64,000 bases of DNA from Coprococcus aceti (GCF_025567285.1 NZ_JAOQJT010000002.1:372001-436000), one strand, 5' to 3'; positions 7,859 to 17,034 are shown, counted from the first letter of the stretch. Numbers and translations are program-made. The notes: generated by a model from the letters alone, not told the origin.

Positions 7859-9142
7859 TTATGACTCAAGCAGTTTCTGAACACTTACAAGCTTTACGCA
7901 GAGAACAAATATCTCTGTTGCCTGATGCATCTCCTCTGGTGTTGGGAATGAAGGTGCGATCCTGATGTTGCTGTCCTTTGGATCGTTGTGGTATGGGAAT
8001 GTTGCTCCTGCGCCTGTGAGGATAACTCCTGCCTCCTTGCACTTGGCAACTATAGCCTTTGCACAGCCTTCCATAGCGTCAAATGATATGAAATATCCGC
8101 CGAGAGGCTTGATCCATGAACCAATTCCAAGTCCATCAAGCTCCTCCTCAAGAACTTTGAGAGTTGTTTCAAACTTTGGTCTCATGAAATCAGCATGCTT
8201 CTTCATATGCTCCTTGAGTCCATCAAGGTTCTTGAAGTATCTTGCATGTCTGAGCTGATTTACCTTATCGTTTCCTATGGTCTGTATTGTGTAATGCTTC
8301 TTGGCATCCTCAAGATTTGCATGTGATGTAGCCATAGCTGAAACTCCTGAACCAGGGAAGCTTACCTTTGATGTTGAAGCAAACTCAAATACCATATCCG
8401 GATTGCCGGCCTTTTCACACTCTCCGATGATATCAAGTATCTCTACCTGATTGTCCTCATACAGATGATGGATGACATATGCATTGTCCCAGAAGATTCT
8501 GAAGTCCTTAGCTGCTGGTCTTAGATTTGCAAATCTTCTTACTGTCTCATCGCTGTAACAGATTCCCTGTGGGTTTGAGTACTTTGGCACGCACCATATG
8601 CCCTTTACTGTTGGATCTGAATTTACAAGTTCTTCAACCATATCCATGTCTGGACCTGTCTCTGACATAGGTATGTTGATCATCTCTATTCCAAAATGCT
8701 CTGTGATGGCAAAATGTCTATCATATCCTGGAACAGGGCAGAGGAACTTCACCTTGTCAAGCTTGCACCAAGGTGTCTCTCCCATTATTCCATGTGTATA
8801 TGCCCTTGATACAGTGTCAAACATAAGAGTAAGACTTGCGTTACCACCGATGAAGATATGATCCTCAGTGGTTCCCATCATCTCAGCCATAAGTCTCTTG
8901 ACCTCTGGAATTCCATCAAGGCACCCATAGTTTCTGCAGTCTATGCCACACTCTGACTTCATATCAGAATCACTGTTGATAACATCCATAAGACCAACAG
9001 ATACTCCAAGCTGGGTTGGTGATGGCTTACCTCTTGACATATCAAGGTTCAGGCCAAGAGCCTTCTTCTCTTCATATGCCGCAAGCAGCTGCTCTCTAAG
9101 TTCCATTAACTCTTCTCTTGATAATTCACTGTACGCTTTCAT
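7859..9142 (-). CDS. PLP-dependent aminotransferase, class I fold (aspartate aminotransferase Ic-like)
   Basis: This 427-residue fold-type I aminotransferase transfers an amino group between an amino acid (probably aspartate) and 2-oxoglutarate. Visible signs are an N-terminal GLNLDMSRGKPSP motif typical of the Ic/'Asp_aminotransf' group, the PLP-anchoring region PKYSNPQG and FWDNAYVIHH, the Schiff-base lysine in ASTSKVSFPGSG, and the C-terminal arginine in SNIRIAPSFP. Length is normal for the family. It is monocistronic: a promoter lies directly upstream and a terminator downstream. The ribosome site AAGGGAG is 7 bases before ATG. Substrate specificity is not certain. Confidence 0.85.
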   Translation of the reverse strand: MKAYSELSREELMELREQLLAAYEEKKALGLNLDMSRGKPSPTQLGVSVGLMDVINSDSDMKSECGIDCRNYGCLDGIPEVKRLMAEMMGTTEDHIFIGGNASLTLMFDTVSRAYTHGIMGETPWCKLDKVKFLCPVPGYDRHFAITEHFGIEMINIPMSETGPDMDMVEELVNSDPTVKGIWCVPKYSNPQGICYSDETVRRFANLRPAAKDFRIFWDNAYVIHHLYEDNQVEILDIIGECEKAGNPDMVFEFASTSKVSFPGSGVSAMATSHANLEDAKKHYTIQTIGNDKVNQLRHARYFKNLDGLKEHMKKHADFMRPKFETTLKVLEEELDGLGIGSWIKPLGGYFISFDAMEGCAKAIVAKCKEAGVILTGAGATFPYHNDPKDSNIRIAPSFPTPEEMHQATEIFVLCVKLVSVQKLLES

Positions 9143-9169
9143 AAAAGTCTCCCTTGCTACCTAACAATG

Positions 9170-9199
9170 TTATAGTTATATGTCCAGGTTGCACGTCAA
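9170..9199 (-). promoter_or_regulatory. Candidate promoter of the aminotransferase gene
   Basis: Minus strand: TTGACG (9199-9194) and TATAAC (9175-9170) separated by 18 bases, giving a short leader of about 20 bases. The rest of 9200-9453 is AT-rich. It holds one imperfect hairpin (AGCCGAC/GTCGGCT at about 9391-9432), which may end the AIM24-like transcript but has no clear T run. Confidence 0.45.
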
Positions 9200-9453
9200 A
9201 ATATTCTACATCAAATAGACTATCCTAACGTTCAACCCTTGTATCATATAATTTATTTCTCCGGTTGTCTAGACCTTAATCGCATAAGTTTGCAGTATTT
9301 TGCAAATTTTGGTTGAAAAATCTAAGTTTAATCACTGTATTCGACTATATTTTCGTCAAAATTTCATATTTAACTTTTTATTTTCAAGTTAGCCGACATT
9401 GAAAGATGCTGCAGTGTTCTTTTGGGGTCGGCTTAAATATATGGCTCTATTGG

Positions 9454-10131
9454 TTATTTAGATGGTATCATGGATGCTATCTCAGCGGCAAGCTGCGACT
9501 TCGGCATGGTCTGAAGTGTTATCTTGCCAGGACCAGTTACCACTGTATTGAAGAATCCCTCTCCTCCAAAGAACATATTCATGGCACCACCCTTTACTGT
9601 CTCTGCGTTTAAGGAACATGTTGCATCCATCATTGCAAGATAACCTGTGTCAATGACCATCTGCTGTCCCGGTGCAAGCATGTAATCCACAACAGAACCA
9701 TCGATTTCAAGGAACACTATTCCCTGACCTGTAATCCTCTGCATAATAAATCCCTCACCTCCGAAGAACCCACCGGCTATCTTCTTTTGAAAAGCTATCT
9801 CCAGATTGATTCCCGGTGTCGATGCAAGGTATGCTGACTTCTGACAAATGATCTCCTTGCCAGGTCCTATCTCAACCGCCATAATATTTCCCACAAAGCT
9901 TGAACCGAATGCTATCAGTCCAGGTCCCCCCTGAGCCGTATATGTATTTCGGAACATCGATTCACCGGATATGGCTCTGGTGAACATCTTGCCTACTCCG
10001 CCACCTGATGTCTGCATCTGCATATTCGGAGACATCCATACCATTGCACCTTTTTCGCAGTTTATAGATTCCCCTGCCTCCAGAATGATTTCTACCACAG
10101 GCATCATGCCGCCTTTGATCTCGTATCTCAT
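9454..10131 (-). CDS. TIGR00266 / AIM24 family protein
   Basis: The protein has about 225 residues and is rich in glycine and beta strands, with the family's repeated 'GGEGF' elements (GGFFGGEGFIMQRITGQG and FFGGEGFFNTVVTGPG in parts) and an N-terminal ESINCEKGAMVWM segment. The AIM24/TIGR00266 family forms a trimeric beta-barrel of unknown biochemical role; the mitochondrial relative affects inner-membrane organisation. The start at 10131 is preferred over the longer 10176 because AGGGAGGT lies 8 bases before it. It stands alone, divergent from the ABC transporter. Confidence 0.85.
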   Translation of the reverse strand: MRYEIKGGMMPVVEIILEAGESINCEKGAMVWMSPNMQMQTSGGGVGKMFTRAISGESMFRNTYTAQGGPGLIAFGSSFVGNIMAVEIGPGKEIICQKSAYLASTPGINLEIAFQKKIAGGFFGGEGFIMQRITGQGIVFLEIDGSVVDYMLAPGQQMVIDTGYLAMMDATCSLNAETVKGGAMNMFFGGEGFFNTVVTGPGKITLQTMPKSQLAAEIASMIPSK

Positions 10132-10315
10132 ATAATCTGACCTCCCTGTATTCTTCATATTTAATATGAGTTTCATTTTTTTAATTGGTACAAATGTATT
10201 ATATAGTAAATACTATTCATATAACAATGTTTATTTATAAATCATGAATAAAAGCCTGTTTTTATTAGGCATCTCACTTTTTCCCACTTTTGGAACGAGT
10301 TTTTTCATATATTAA

Positions 10316-10344
10316 TTGCTTTTTTTGAAACACAATGGTATATT
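10316..10344 (+). promoter_or_regulatory. Candidate promoter of the amino-acid ABC operon
   Basis: TTGCTT (10316-10321) and TATATT (10339-10344) with a 17-base spacer, about 35 bases before the binding-protein start. The -35 match is moderate. Confidence 0.4.
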
Positions 10345-10377
10345 TATTCAGATAAAATATGAAAGGAAGATGTAAAA

Positions 10378-11268
10378 ATGAAACTCAAAAACTTATTAGC
10401 AATTTCAATGTCAGCAGTTCTGGCTATGACAGCTCTTACTGCTTGTGGAAGCAAGGATGACTCTTCGGAGGCAGCTTCAGAGAGTGCTTCATCATCAAAG
10501 AAGACTGCAAAGGTCATAGAGATTGACCTTACAGACGAGCAGTATGCTTTCGGTGTTGATAAGGATCAGCCTGAGCTCTTAACACAGGTCAATGATTTCA
10601 TCAAGTCAATGAACGAGGATGGATCATTTGAGGAGATCTGCAATCACTATTTTGGTGACGGCGAGCCAGTTGCCGTTGAGTCGGCAACACTCGATGCAAA
10701 CAAGGATCAGCTTGTAGTTGCAACAAATGCTGCATTCGAGCCATTTGAGTATACAAAGGGTGAGAACTACTATGGTGTCGATATGGAGATAGCTAAGGCT
10801 CTCGCAGACAAGCTTGGCAAGGAGCTCGTTATCCAGAACATGGATTTCGATGCTGTATGTCTCTCAGTTGGTCAGCACAAGTGTGATATCGCTATGGCAG
10901 GTCTTACTATAAAGCCAGACCGTGAGGAGTATGTAAGCTTCTCAGATTCATACTACAAGGCTTCTCAGAAGCTTATCGTTACATCAGACAATACAGAGTT
11001 TGATGATTGCAAGACAGCTGATGATGTCAACAAGATTCTTCAGGCTAAAGGCTCAGACATGAAGATTGGTTTCCAGACAGGTACTACCGGACAGTTCTAC
11101 TGCGAGGGTGACGCAGACTGGGGATTCACAAAACTTGCTATGACTTCAACAGGCTACAAGAACGGTTCACTTGCAGTTCAGGATCTTTTAAATGGTAACC
11201 TCAACTATGTTATCATCGATGCCGCTCCAGCAGCCAGCATCACTGCTGCTCTTAACGCAATGCAGTAA
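10378..11268 (+). CDS. Amino-acid ABC transporter substrate-binding lipoprotein, circularly permuted
   Basis: This 296-residue lipoprotein (lipobox LTAC, Cys23) is of the polar amino acid binding family (SBP_bac_3). The domain order is unusual. Residues about 45-93 (LTDEQYAFGVDKDQPELL... to ICNHYFG) match the segment that normally ends these proteins ('YAxxVxKxxxELLxxVNxxxxxxxxDGTxxxIxxKYF'). A linker (94-110) follows, then the usual start, QLVVATNAAFEPFEY at 111. The chain stops after VIIDAAPAASITAALNAMQ, exactly where the transplanted segment should follow. All parts of both lobes are therefore present in permuted order. It heads an operon with permease and ATPase. Substrate is probably a polar amino acid such as glutamine or cystine. 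Confidence 0.9.
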   Translation: MKLKNLLAISMSAVLAMTALTACGSKDDSSEAASESASSSKKTAKVIEIDLTDEQYAFGVDKDQPELLTQVNDFIKSMNEDGSFEEICNHYFGDGEPVAVESATLDANKDQLVVATNAAFEPFEYTKGENYYGVDMEIAKALADKLGKELVIQNMDFDAVCLSVGQHKCDIAMAGLTIKPDREEYVSFSDSYYKASQKLIVTSDNTEFDDCKTADDVNKILQAKGSDMKIGFQTGTTGQFYCEGDADWGFTKLAMTSTGYKNGSLAVQDLLNGNLNYVIIDAAPAASITAALNAMQ

Positions 11269-11328
11269 ATTTCAATTCGGATTTAGTAGTTTTAGTATTA
11301 ACGCCAATTATGTTTGAAAGGATATTTC

Positions 11329-12039
11329 ATGGGAGACATTTCTACAAAAATACAAAAGTTCATAGAAATATTCATCGACAACAACGGGTATGTTAAGGTA
11401 GTCGAGGGTCTGAAGAATACTGTGATAATAGCCATTGCCGGTCTTATCATCGGTATAATAATCGGTACCCTCATTGCTACCGTCAGGGTAATTCCAAAGT
11501 ACAAGCGTCTGCCTAGAGTTCTGGATGCGATCTGCAGTGTATATGTAGGTTTCTTCCGTGGAACACCTATGGTTGTACAGCTCCTTCTCTTCTACTATGT
11601 TCTTCTTCCTATAGTGGGAGGACACATGACAGGAGTTCAGGTGGCCATGCTTGTATTCGGACTCAACAGCGGTGCCTACATCTCAGAGATCATGCGTGGT
11701 GGTATACTCTCCGTTGATCCAGGTCAGATGGAAGGTGGACGTGCCATGGGACTCAGTTTTTCGACTACCATGCTCAAAATCGTTATACCTCAGGCAGTCA
11801 AGAATATTCTGCCAACCCTTGGAAATGAATTTATTTCTTTAATAAAGGAGACTTCAGTTGTAAGTTTTGTCGGAGCAACTGATCTCTACGTTGCATTCAA
11901 CTACATCGGAAGTAACAGCTACGAATTCATGGTCCCTTATCTGGTCATGGCACTTATCTACATCGTGATGGTGCTTCTCATCAGCCTGGGAATCAAATTA
12001 ATGGAAAGGAGCCTGAGAAAGAGTGATAGACGTCATTAA
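11329..12039 (+). CDS. Amino-acid ABC transporter permease
   Basis: This 236-residue inner-membrane permease of the HisMQ/GlnP type has about five TM segments. It carries the conserved FFRGTPMVVQLLL motif and the EAA-like loop SGAYISEIMRGGILSVDPGQMEGGRAMGLS (in parts), which docks the ATPase. The ATG at 11329 follows AAAGGA by about 7 bases; an in-frame TTG five codons earlier is less likely. Its 3' end overlaps the ATPase gene by 17 bases, indicating translational coupling in the operon. Confidence 0.9.
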   Translation: MGDISTKIQKFIEIFIDNNGYVKVVEGLKNTVIIAIAGLIIGIIIGTLIATVRVIPKYKRLPRVLDAICSVYVGFFRGTPMVVQLLLFYYVLLPIVGGHMTGVQVAMLVFGLNSGAYISEIMRGGILSVDPGQMEGGRAMGLSFSTTMLKIVIPQAVKNILPTLGNEFISLIKETSVVSFVGATDLYVAFNYIGSNSYEFMVPYLVMALIYIVMVLLISLGIKLMERSLRKSDRRH

Positions 12040-12847
12040 TCTTGAAAAAAGCTTCGGTGATAACAAAGTCTTAAACGGCATCAATATCACCATAGACAAA
12101 GGCGATATAATGGTTGTTATCGGTCCCTCAGGTTCTGGTAAAAGTACATTTCTTCGCTGTTTGAACTGTATGGAAGACCCTACCGGCGGCCAGATTATAT
12201 TCAATGGTGTTGATATAGCAGACCCTAAGGTTGATATCAACATACACCGCCGTCATATGGGTATGGTTTTCCAGCATTTCAATCTGTATAACAACAAGAC
12301 TGTTATACAGAATATCATGCTTGCTCCTGTCTATGTCAGATGTCAGGATCTGAAAAAGGCAAAGCGGCATAATCTTCTGCTTCCTGTCACCAATCTCTTC
12401 CGCAAGGAAAAGCAGACAAAGCAGGAAATAACAACAACAAAATCAGAGATCATTGCCGAGGCACATGCAAAAGCGGAGGAACTCCTGAAGAGGATCGGTC
12501 TGGAGGACAAGGCGGATGTATATCCATCTACTCTCTCTGGCGGTCAGAAACAGCGTGTTGCCATCGTCCGTGCGCTTGCCATGAATCCTGATGTCATTCT
12601 GTTTGATGAGCCAACCTCCGCTCTTGACCCCGAGATGGTCGGCGAGGTTCTTGATCTTATGAAGGCTCTTGCAGACGAAGGCATGACAATGATCATTGTT
12701 ACCCATGAGATGGGATTCGCCAGGGAGGTTGCCAATAAGGTCATATTTATTGACGACGGACAGATTCTTGAATCTGGTACACCGGAGGAATTCTTCGGCA
12801 ACCCTAAGAATCCTAGACTTAAGGATTTCCTTTCAAAAGTGTTATAA
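12023..12847 (+). CDS. Amino-acid ABC transporter ATP-binding protein (GlnQ-like) with an insertion
   Basis: This 274-residue ABC ATPase has Walker A GPSGSGKST (about 34-42), the Q-loop VFQHFNLY, signature LSGGQKQR, Walker B VILFDEP and the switch histidine in VTHEMG. It energises the permease encoded just upstream. The start is GTG at 12023, inside the permease gene. Relative to the usual 240-residue GlnQ there is an extra, highly charged stretch of about 30 residues in the helical subdomain (around 115-150, including NLFRKEKQTKQEITTTKSE). Such a place could affect coupling. A terminator follows. Confidence 0.9.
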   Translation: MIDVINLEKSFGDNKVLNGINITIDKGDIMVVIGPSGSGKSTFLRCLNCMEDPTGGQIIFNGVDIADPKVDINIHRRHMGMVFQHFNLYNNKTVIQNIMLAPVYVRCQDLKKAKRHNLLLPVTNLFRKEKQTKQEITTTKSEIIAEAHAKAEELLKRIGLEDKADVYPSTLSGGQKQRVAIVRALAMNPDVILFDEPTSALDPEMVGEVLDLMKALADEGMTMIIVTHEMGFAREVANKVIFIDDGQILESGTPEEFFGNPKNPRLKDFLSKVL

Positions 12848-12895
12848 GACATTTTATCTGTGTTTTTTAAGACAGATTGTAATATCGCAGTTTAT

Positions 12896-12932
12896 CCGGC
12901 ATGTATGGCATTTCATACTTGCCGGTTTTTTT
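12896..12932 (+). terminator. Terminator of the amino-acid ABC operon
   Basis: CCGGCA...TGCCGG stem with an inner TATG/CATA pairing and a TTTTTTT tail, about 50 bases after the ATPase stop. Confidence 0.85.
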
Positions 12933-13065
12933 AGACCGTTATCCGCTGTTTCCTGTTTCTTTTTAATATAATTCTCTTTAATTTAATTCTTGATCCATTT
13001 CATATTTCAGTTCATTTTTTCAATTTATTTCCTTATTAGCTATGTACTTTTGGGCTCTTATACTT

Positions 13066-13163
13066 TATAATGACAATAATTTGGGCATTTTTATAAAAGA
13101 AAATAAACGATGTCCGGCAATGTTTAAAATCACATTAAAATACTTCTTTATTTTGTGTGATTT
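13066..13163 (+). promoter_or_regulatory. carB upstream region: -10 box and leader hairpin
   Basis: A consensus TATAAT lies at 13066-13071 with no good -35. Downstream, AAATCACA (13127-13134) and TGTGATTT (13156-13163) with AT-rich inner pairing form a hairpin in the predicted carB leader. It has no T run and does not look like a PyrR or T-box leader. The remaining bases between 12933 and 13222 show nothing else. Confidence 0.35.
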
Positions 13164-13222
13164 CATGTAGTTTTCAGTGCTCTCGCTCTGAACAAGAATC
13201 ATTTTACAATAAGGAGAAAAAT

Positions 13223-16200
13223 ATGCCAAAAAGAGAAGACATTAACAAAGTTCTGATAATAGGATCTGGTCCAATCATCATCGGTCAGGCATGTGAGTTC
13301 GACTACTCAGGAACTCAGGCGTGCAAGGCCCTTAAGAAGCTTGGTTACGAGATCGTATTGGTCAATTCCAACCCTGCTACCATCATGACAGATCCTGAGA
13401 CAGCTGATGTCACATACATTGAGCCGCTCAATGTCAAGAGACTTGAGCAGATAATTGCAAAAGAGAGACCTGACGCTCTTCTTCCAAATCTTGGAGGACA
13501 GTCAGGACTTAACCTTTGTGCTGAACTTGCAAAAGAAGGCATCTTAGACAAATACAATGTCAAGGTCATCGGTGTTCAGGTAGATGCCATTGAGCGCGGT
13601 GAGGACAGAATCGAATTCAAGAAATCCATGAACGCAATCGGAATAGAAATGGCAAGAAGCGAGGTTGCCTACTCTGTAGATGAGGCTCTCGCCATCGCAG
13701 ATCAGCTCGGATACCCTGTTGTTCTTCGTCCTGCATACACCATGGGCGGTGCCGGCGGCGGACTCGTATACAACAAGGAGGAGCTCAAAACTGTCTGTGC
13801 AAGAGGTCTCCAGGCCAGCCTTGTAGGTCAGGTCCTCGTTGAGGAGTCAATCCTCGGATGGGAGGAGCTTGAGCTTGAAGTTGTACGTGACTGCGAAGGC
13901 AATATGATCACTGTATGTTTCATCGAGAACATCGATCCTCTCGGCGTACACACAGGTGATTCATTCTGCTCCGCTCCTATGCTCACAATCTCTGAGGACG
14001 TTCAGAAGAGACTTCAGGAGCAGGCATACAAGATCGTTGACTCTGTTGAGGTCATCGGTGGAACAAATGTACAGTTCGCACATGACCCTGTATCTGACAG
14101 AATCATCGTAATCGAGATCAACCCTAGAACATCCCGTTCTTCTGCTCTGGCATCAAAGGCTACAGGATTCCCTATTGCCCTTGTGTCAGCCATGCTGGCA
14201 ACAGGACTTACCCTCAAGGATATCGAGTGCGGTAAGTATGGCACACTAGACAAATACGTTCCGGACGGTGACTATGTGGTTATCAAGTTCGCACGTTGGG
14301 CATTCGAGAAGTTCAAGGGTGTTGAGGACAAGCTCGGAACCCAGATGCGTGCCGTAGGTGAGGTCATGAGTATCGGTAAGACCTACAAGGAGGCATTCCA
14401 GAAGGCTATCCGAAGCCTTGAGACAGGAAGATACGGTCTCGGCTACGCCAAGGACTACAATACAAAGAGCAAGGATGAACTATTGCGCATGCTTGCACAT
14501 CCATCAAGCGACAGACATTTCATCATGTACGAGGCGCTCAGAAAGGGTGCTACAGTAGATGAGATTTTCGATATAACAAAGGTTAAGCACTACTTTGTTG
14601 AGCAGATGAAGGAACTCGTTGAGGAAGAGGAAGCACTCGCAGCACACAAGGGCTCTCTCCCATCTGACGAGGCACTCACCACTGCAAAGAAAGACGGTTT
14701 CTCAGACAGATACCTCAGCCAGATCCTTGAGATTCCTGAGGAGGACATCAGAAATAAGAGAATCGAGCTCGGAGTTACTGAGGCATGGGAAGGCGTACAC
14801 GTAAGTGGAACAAAGGACAGTGCTTACTACTACTCCACATACAATGCACCTGACAGCAATCCGATAAATGAGAACAAGCCAAAGGTTATGATCCTCGGCG
14901 GAGGTCCTAACAGAATCGGTCAGGGTATCGAGTTTGACTACTGTTGCGTACATGCATCACTGGCACTTAAGAAGCTCGGATTTGAGACTATCATAGTAAA
15001 CTGTAATCCAGAGACTGTTTCAACTGACTATGATACATCAGATAAGCTCTACTTTGAGCCACTTACACTTGAGGATGTTCTCAGCATTTACAACAAGGAA
15101 AAGCCAGTGGGCGTCATCGCACAGTTCGGCGGTCAGACACCTCTTAACCTTGCTTCTGACCTTGAGAAGAACGGCGTAAAGATCCTCGGTACATCTCCTG
15201 CTGTCATCGATCTTGCAGAGGACAGAGATCTCTTCCGTGAGATGATGGATAAACTTGAGATACCTATGCCAGAATCTGGTATGGCTACTACTGTTGACGA
15301 GGCACTTGAGATCGCTCACAAGATTGGCTATCCAGTCATGGTCCGTCCATCATATGTTCTCGGTGGACGTGGTATGGAGGTCGTATACGATGACGAGAGC
15401 CTTGACGGATATATGAGAGCTGCCGTTGGTGTCACACCTGACAGACCTATACTTATAGACAGATTCCTGAATCACGCCCTTGAGTGTGAGGCAGATGCCA
15501 TAAGCGACGGAACTCACGCATTTGTTCCTGCCGTTATGGAGCACATCGAGCTTGCCGGAGTTCACTCAGGTGATTCAGCCTGCATCATTCCTTCAGTACA
15601 CATCACTGCTGAGAATGTTGCTACTATCAAAGAATATACAAAGAAGATCGCTGAGGAGATGCATGTCGTAGGTCTTATGAACATGCAGTACGCTATTGAG
15701 AAAGGCAAGGTATATGTTCTTGAGGCAAATCCTAGAGCATCCCGTACAGTGCCTCTCGTATCAAAGGTATGTAACGTGCGCATGGTTCCTATCGCTACTG
15801 ATATCATCACATCAGAGCTCACAGGAAGACCATCTCCTGTTCCAGCTCTCAAGGAGCAGCACATACCATATTACGGAGTTAAGGAGGCTGTATTCCCATT
15901 CAACATGTTCCCAGAGGTTGACCCGATCTTAGGACCTGAGATGAGATCTACAGGTGAGGTTCTCGGACTTTCAACCTACTACGGAGAGGCATTCTACAAG
16001 GCTCAGGAGGCTACACAGACTCTCCTTCCTACAAGCGGAACTGTCCTGATCTCTGTAAACAGAAAGGACAAGGATGAGGTTATCGAGATCGCTCAGCTCT
16101 TCGAGCAAGCTGGTTTCAAGATCCTTGCTACAAGCGGAACATATGCCATAATTACAGCTGCCGGAGTTAAAGCTGAGAAAGTCAAAAAACTCCAGGAGGG

Positions 16201-16450
16201 CAGACCAAACATCAATGATCTTATAACAAATGGCTCTATAGACCTGATAATCAATTCTCCGAGCGGTAAGGAAAGTGCCCACGACGATAGTTACCTCAGA
16301 AAGGCTGCCATCAAGGCAAAGATTCCTTATGTGACTACAATTGCAGGCGCAAGAGCAACCGCAAAGGGTATCCTGTACGTTCAGGCGCATGGTGACAGCG
16401 ATGTGAAGTCACTGCAGGAGCTTCACAGTGAGATAAAGGACGCTGAGTAA
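13223..16450 (+). CDS. carB: Carbamoyl-phosphate synthase large subunit
   Basis: This protein of about 1,075 residues is made of two homologous ATP-grasp halves. It starts MPKREDINKVLIIGSGPIIIGQ, repeats the synthase pattern at VMILGGGPNRIGQGIEFDYCC (in parts) in the second half, and ends with the MGS-like regulatory domain (TSGTYAIITAAGV). It makes carbamoyl phosphate from bicarbonate, ATP and ammonia from the glutaminase subunit, for pyrimidines and arginine. The ATG at 13223 follows AAGGAG; a longer reading from 13157 lacks a ribosome site. carA is not adjacent, which is unusual. The binding segment for UMP or other effectors is present by length. Confidence 0.95.
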   Translation: MPKREDINKVLIIGSGPIIIGQACEFDYSGTQACKALKKLGYEIVLVNSNPATIMTDPETADVTYIEPLNVKRLEQIIAKERPDALLPNLGGQSGLNLCAELAKEGILDKYNVKVIGVQVDAIERGEDRIEFKKSMNAIGIEMARSEVAYSVDEALAIADQLGYPVVLRPAYTMGGAGGGLVYNKEELKTVCARGLQASLVGQVLVEESILGWEELELEVVRDCEGNMITVCFIENIDPLGVHTGDSFCSAPMLTISEDVQKRLQEQAYKIVDSVEVIGGTNVQFAHDPVSDRIIVIEINPRTSRSSALASKATGFPIALVSAMLATGLTLKDIECGKYGTLDKYVPDGDYVVIKFARWAFEKFKGVEDKLGTQMRAVGEVMSIGKTYKEAFQKAIRSLETGRYGLGYAKDYNTKSKDELLRMLAHPSSDRHFIMYEALRKGATVDEIFDITKVKHYFVEQMKELVEEEEALAAHKGSLPSDEALTTAKKDGFSDRYLSQILEIPEEDIRNKRIELGVTEAWEGVHVSGTKDSAYYYSTYNAPDSNPINENKPKVMILGGGPNRIGQGIEFDYCCVHASLALKKLGFETIIVNCNPETVSTDYDTSDKLYFEPLTLEDVLSIYNKEKPVGVIAQFGGQTPLNLASDLEKNGVKILGTSPAVIDLAEDRDLFREMMDKLEIPMPESGMATTVDEALEIAHKIGYPVMVRPSYVLGGRGMEVVYDDESLDGYMRAAVGVTPDRPILIDRFLNHALECEADAISDGTHAFVPAVMEHIELAGVHSGDSACIIPSVHITAENVATIKEYTKKIAEEMHVVGLMNMQYAIEKGKVYVLEANPRASRTVPLVSKVCNVRMVPIATDIITSELTGRPSPVPALKEQHIPYYGVKEAVFPFNMFPEVDPILGPEMRSTGEVLGLSTYYGEAFYKAQEATQTLLPTSGTVLISVNRKDKDEVIEIAQLFEQAGFKILATSGTYAIITAAGVKAEKVKKLQEGRPNINDLITNGSIDLIINSPSGKESAHDDSYLRKAAIKAKIPYVTTIAGARATAKGILYVQAHGDSDVKSLQELHSEIKDAE

Positions 16451-16455
16451 TATCG

Positions 16456-16522
16456 GGCGCGGGCGGCTTTGCCGCTCAGGTAGCCCGGATTGCCAGTTAA
16501 AGGACTAGAGGCTTGCTCTAGT
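16456..16522 (+). other. Two hairpins following carB
   Basis: A GC-rich structure (GCGGC/GCCGC within an outer CGGGC/GCCCG) directly follows the carB stop. A perfect 7-base hairpin, ACTAGAG/CTCTAGT (16504-16522), comes next. The second is followed by only weak T-richness, so termination here is possible but unproven. Confidence 0.4.
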
Positions 16523-16558
16523 TTACAATTTGTTGGCCAGCAAGACCTCTCAGCATTC

Positions 16559-16673
16559 AAAAGTGCATAAAATTTTATCTAAAATGACAAAAACCAGGAA
16601 AAGGATACAATTTCTAATGTCTTTGTATCCTTTTCCCGGTTTTATTTTAATTTGCGAAAATATTATGCGCTTT
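16559..16673. repeat. Long imperfect inverted repeat
   Basis: Two arms of about 50 bases. The outer blocks are AAGTGCATAAAATTTT against AAAATATTATGCGCTT. The inner blocks are AAAACCAGGAAAAGGATACA against TGTATCCTTTTCCCGGTTTT. The loop is about 12 bases. Each side is followed by a T-rich stretch, so it can act as a bidirectional terminator. It is far longer than a normal terminator and could be a small MITE-like element. No target-site duplication was obvious. Confidence 0.65.
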
Positions 16674-16746
16674 TTATTGATTACACTTCTCTCCAAGCTA
16701 CCCTTCTCGCCAAACTACCTACACTGAGAGTCGAACATTTGTTTGA

Positions 16747-16980
16747 TGTGATATATGCGGTGCTACCCTATTCGGTAGGCGGTTAGCCTTTATCACAGGA
16801 GTTTATAGCCATAATCAGCTTTATGCATCACTTGCTTTGCTCTTGATTATGCCGTTGGCTCTAAGAGCAATGATAAGACACAAAAATAACCGCCCAGTCC
16901 TAACAAACTTTAGCGGTTACTTTTGTATCCAATAATATCAGGGCTAACCGTCTATCGGTTGCACCTTTTGATATTATATT
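16747..16980 (+). other. Possible decayed holin-like toxin / type I toxin-antitoxin locus
   Basis: Bracketing inverted segments (GGTGC...GGCGGTTAGCC at 16760-16788; GGCTAACCGTCTATCGGTTGCACC at 16942-16966, in parts) enclose an open frame with a hydrophobic core (YASLALLLIMPLALRAMIRHKN). A hairpin AACCGCC...GCGGTTACTTTTG overlaps its end. This order resembles small holin-like toxin loci with overlapping antisense RNA in Firmicutes. The frame has no ATG/GTG/TTG before its hydrophobic core, so it is probably degenerate. The rest of 16451-17034 has no gene. Confidence 0.3.
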
Positions 16981-17034
16981 AGCATTCTCCACCCCCTTCA
17001 TGTCAAACGTATATTAACTCATATTTTCCATATC

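Noticed and set aside
7675..7884. 69-codon minus-strand frame downstream of the aminotransferase
   Set aside because: It has no ribosome site, overlaps the aminotransferase end and spans its terminator.
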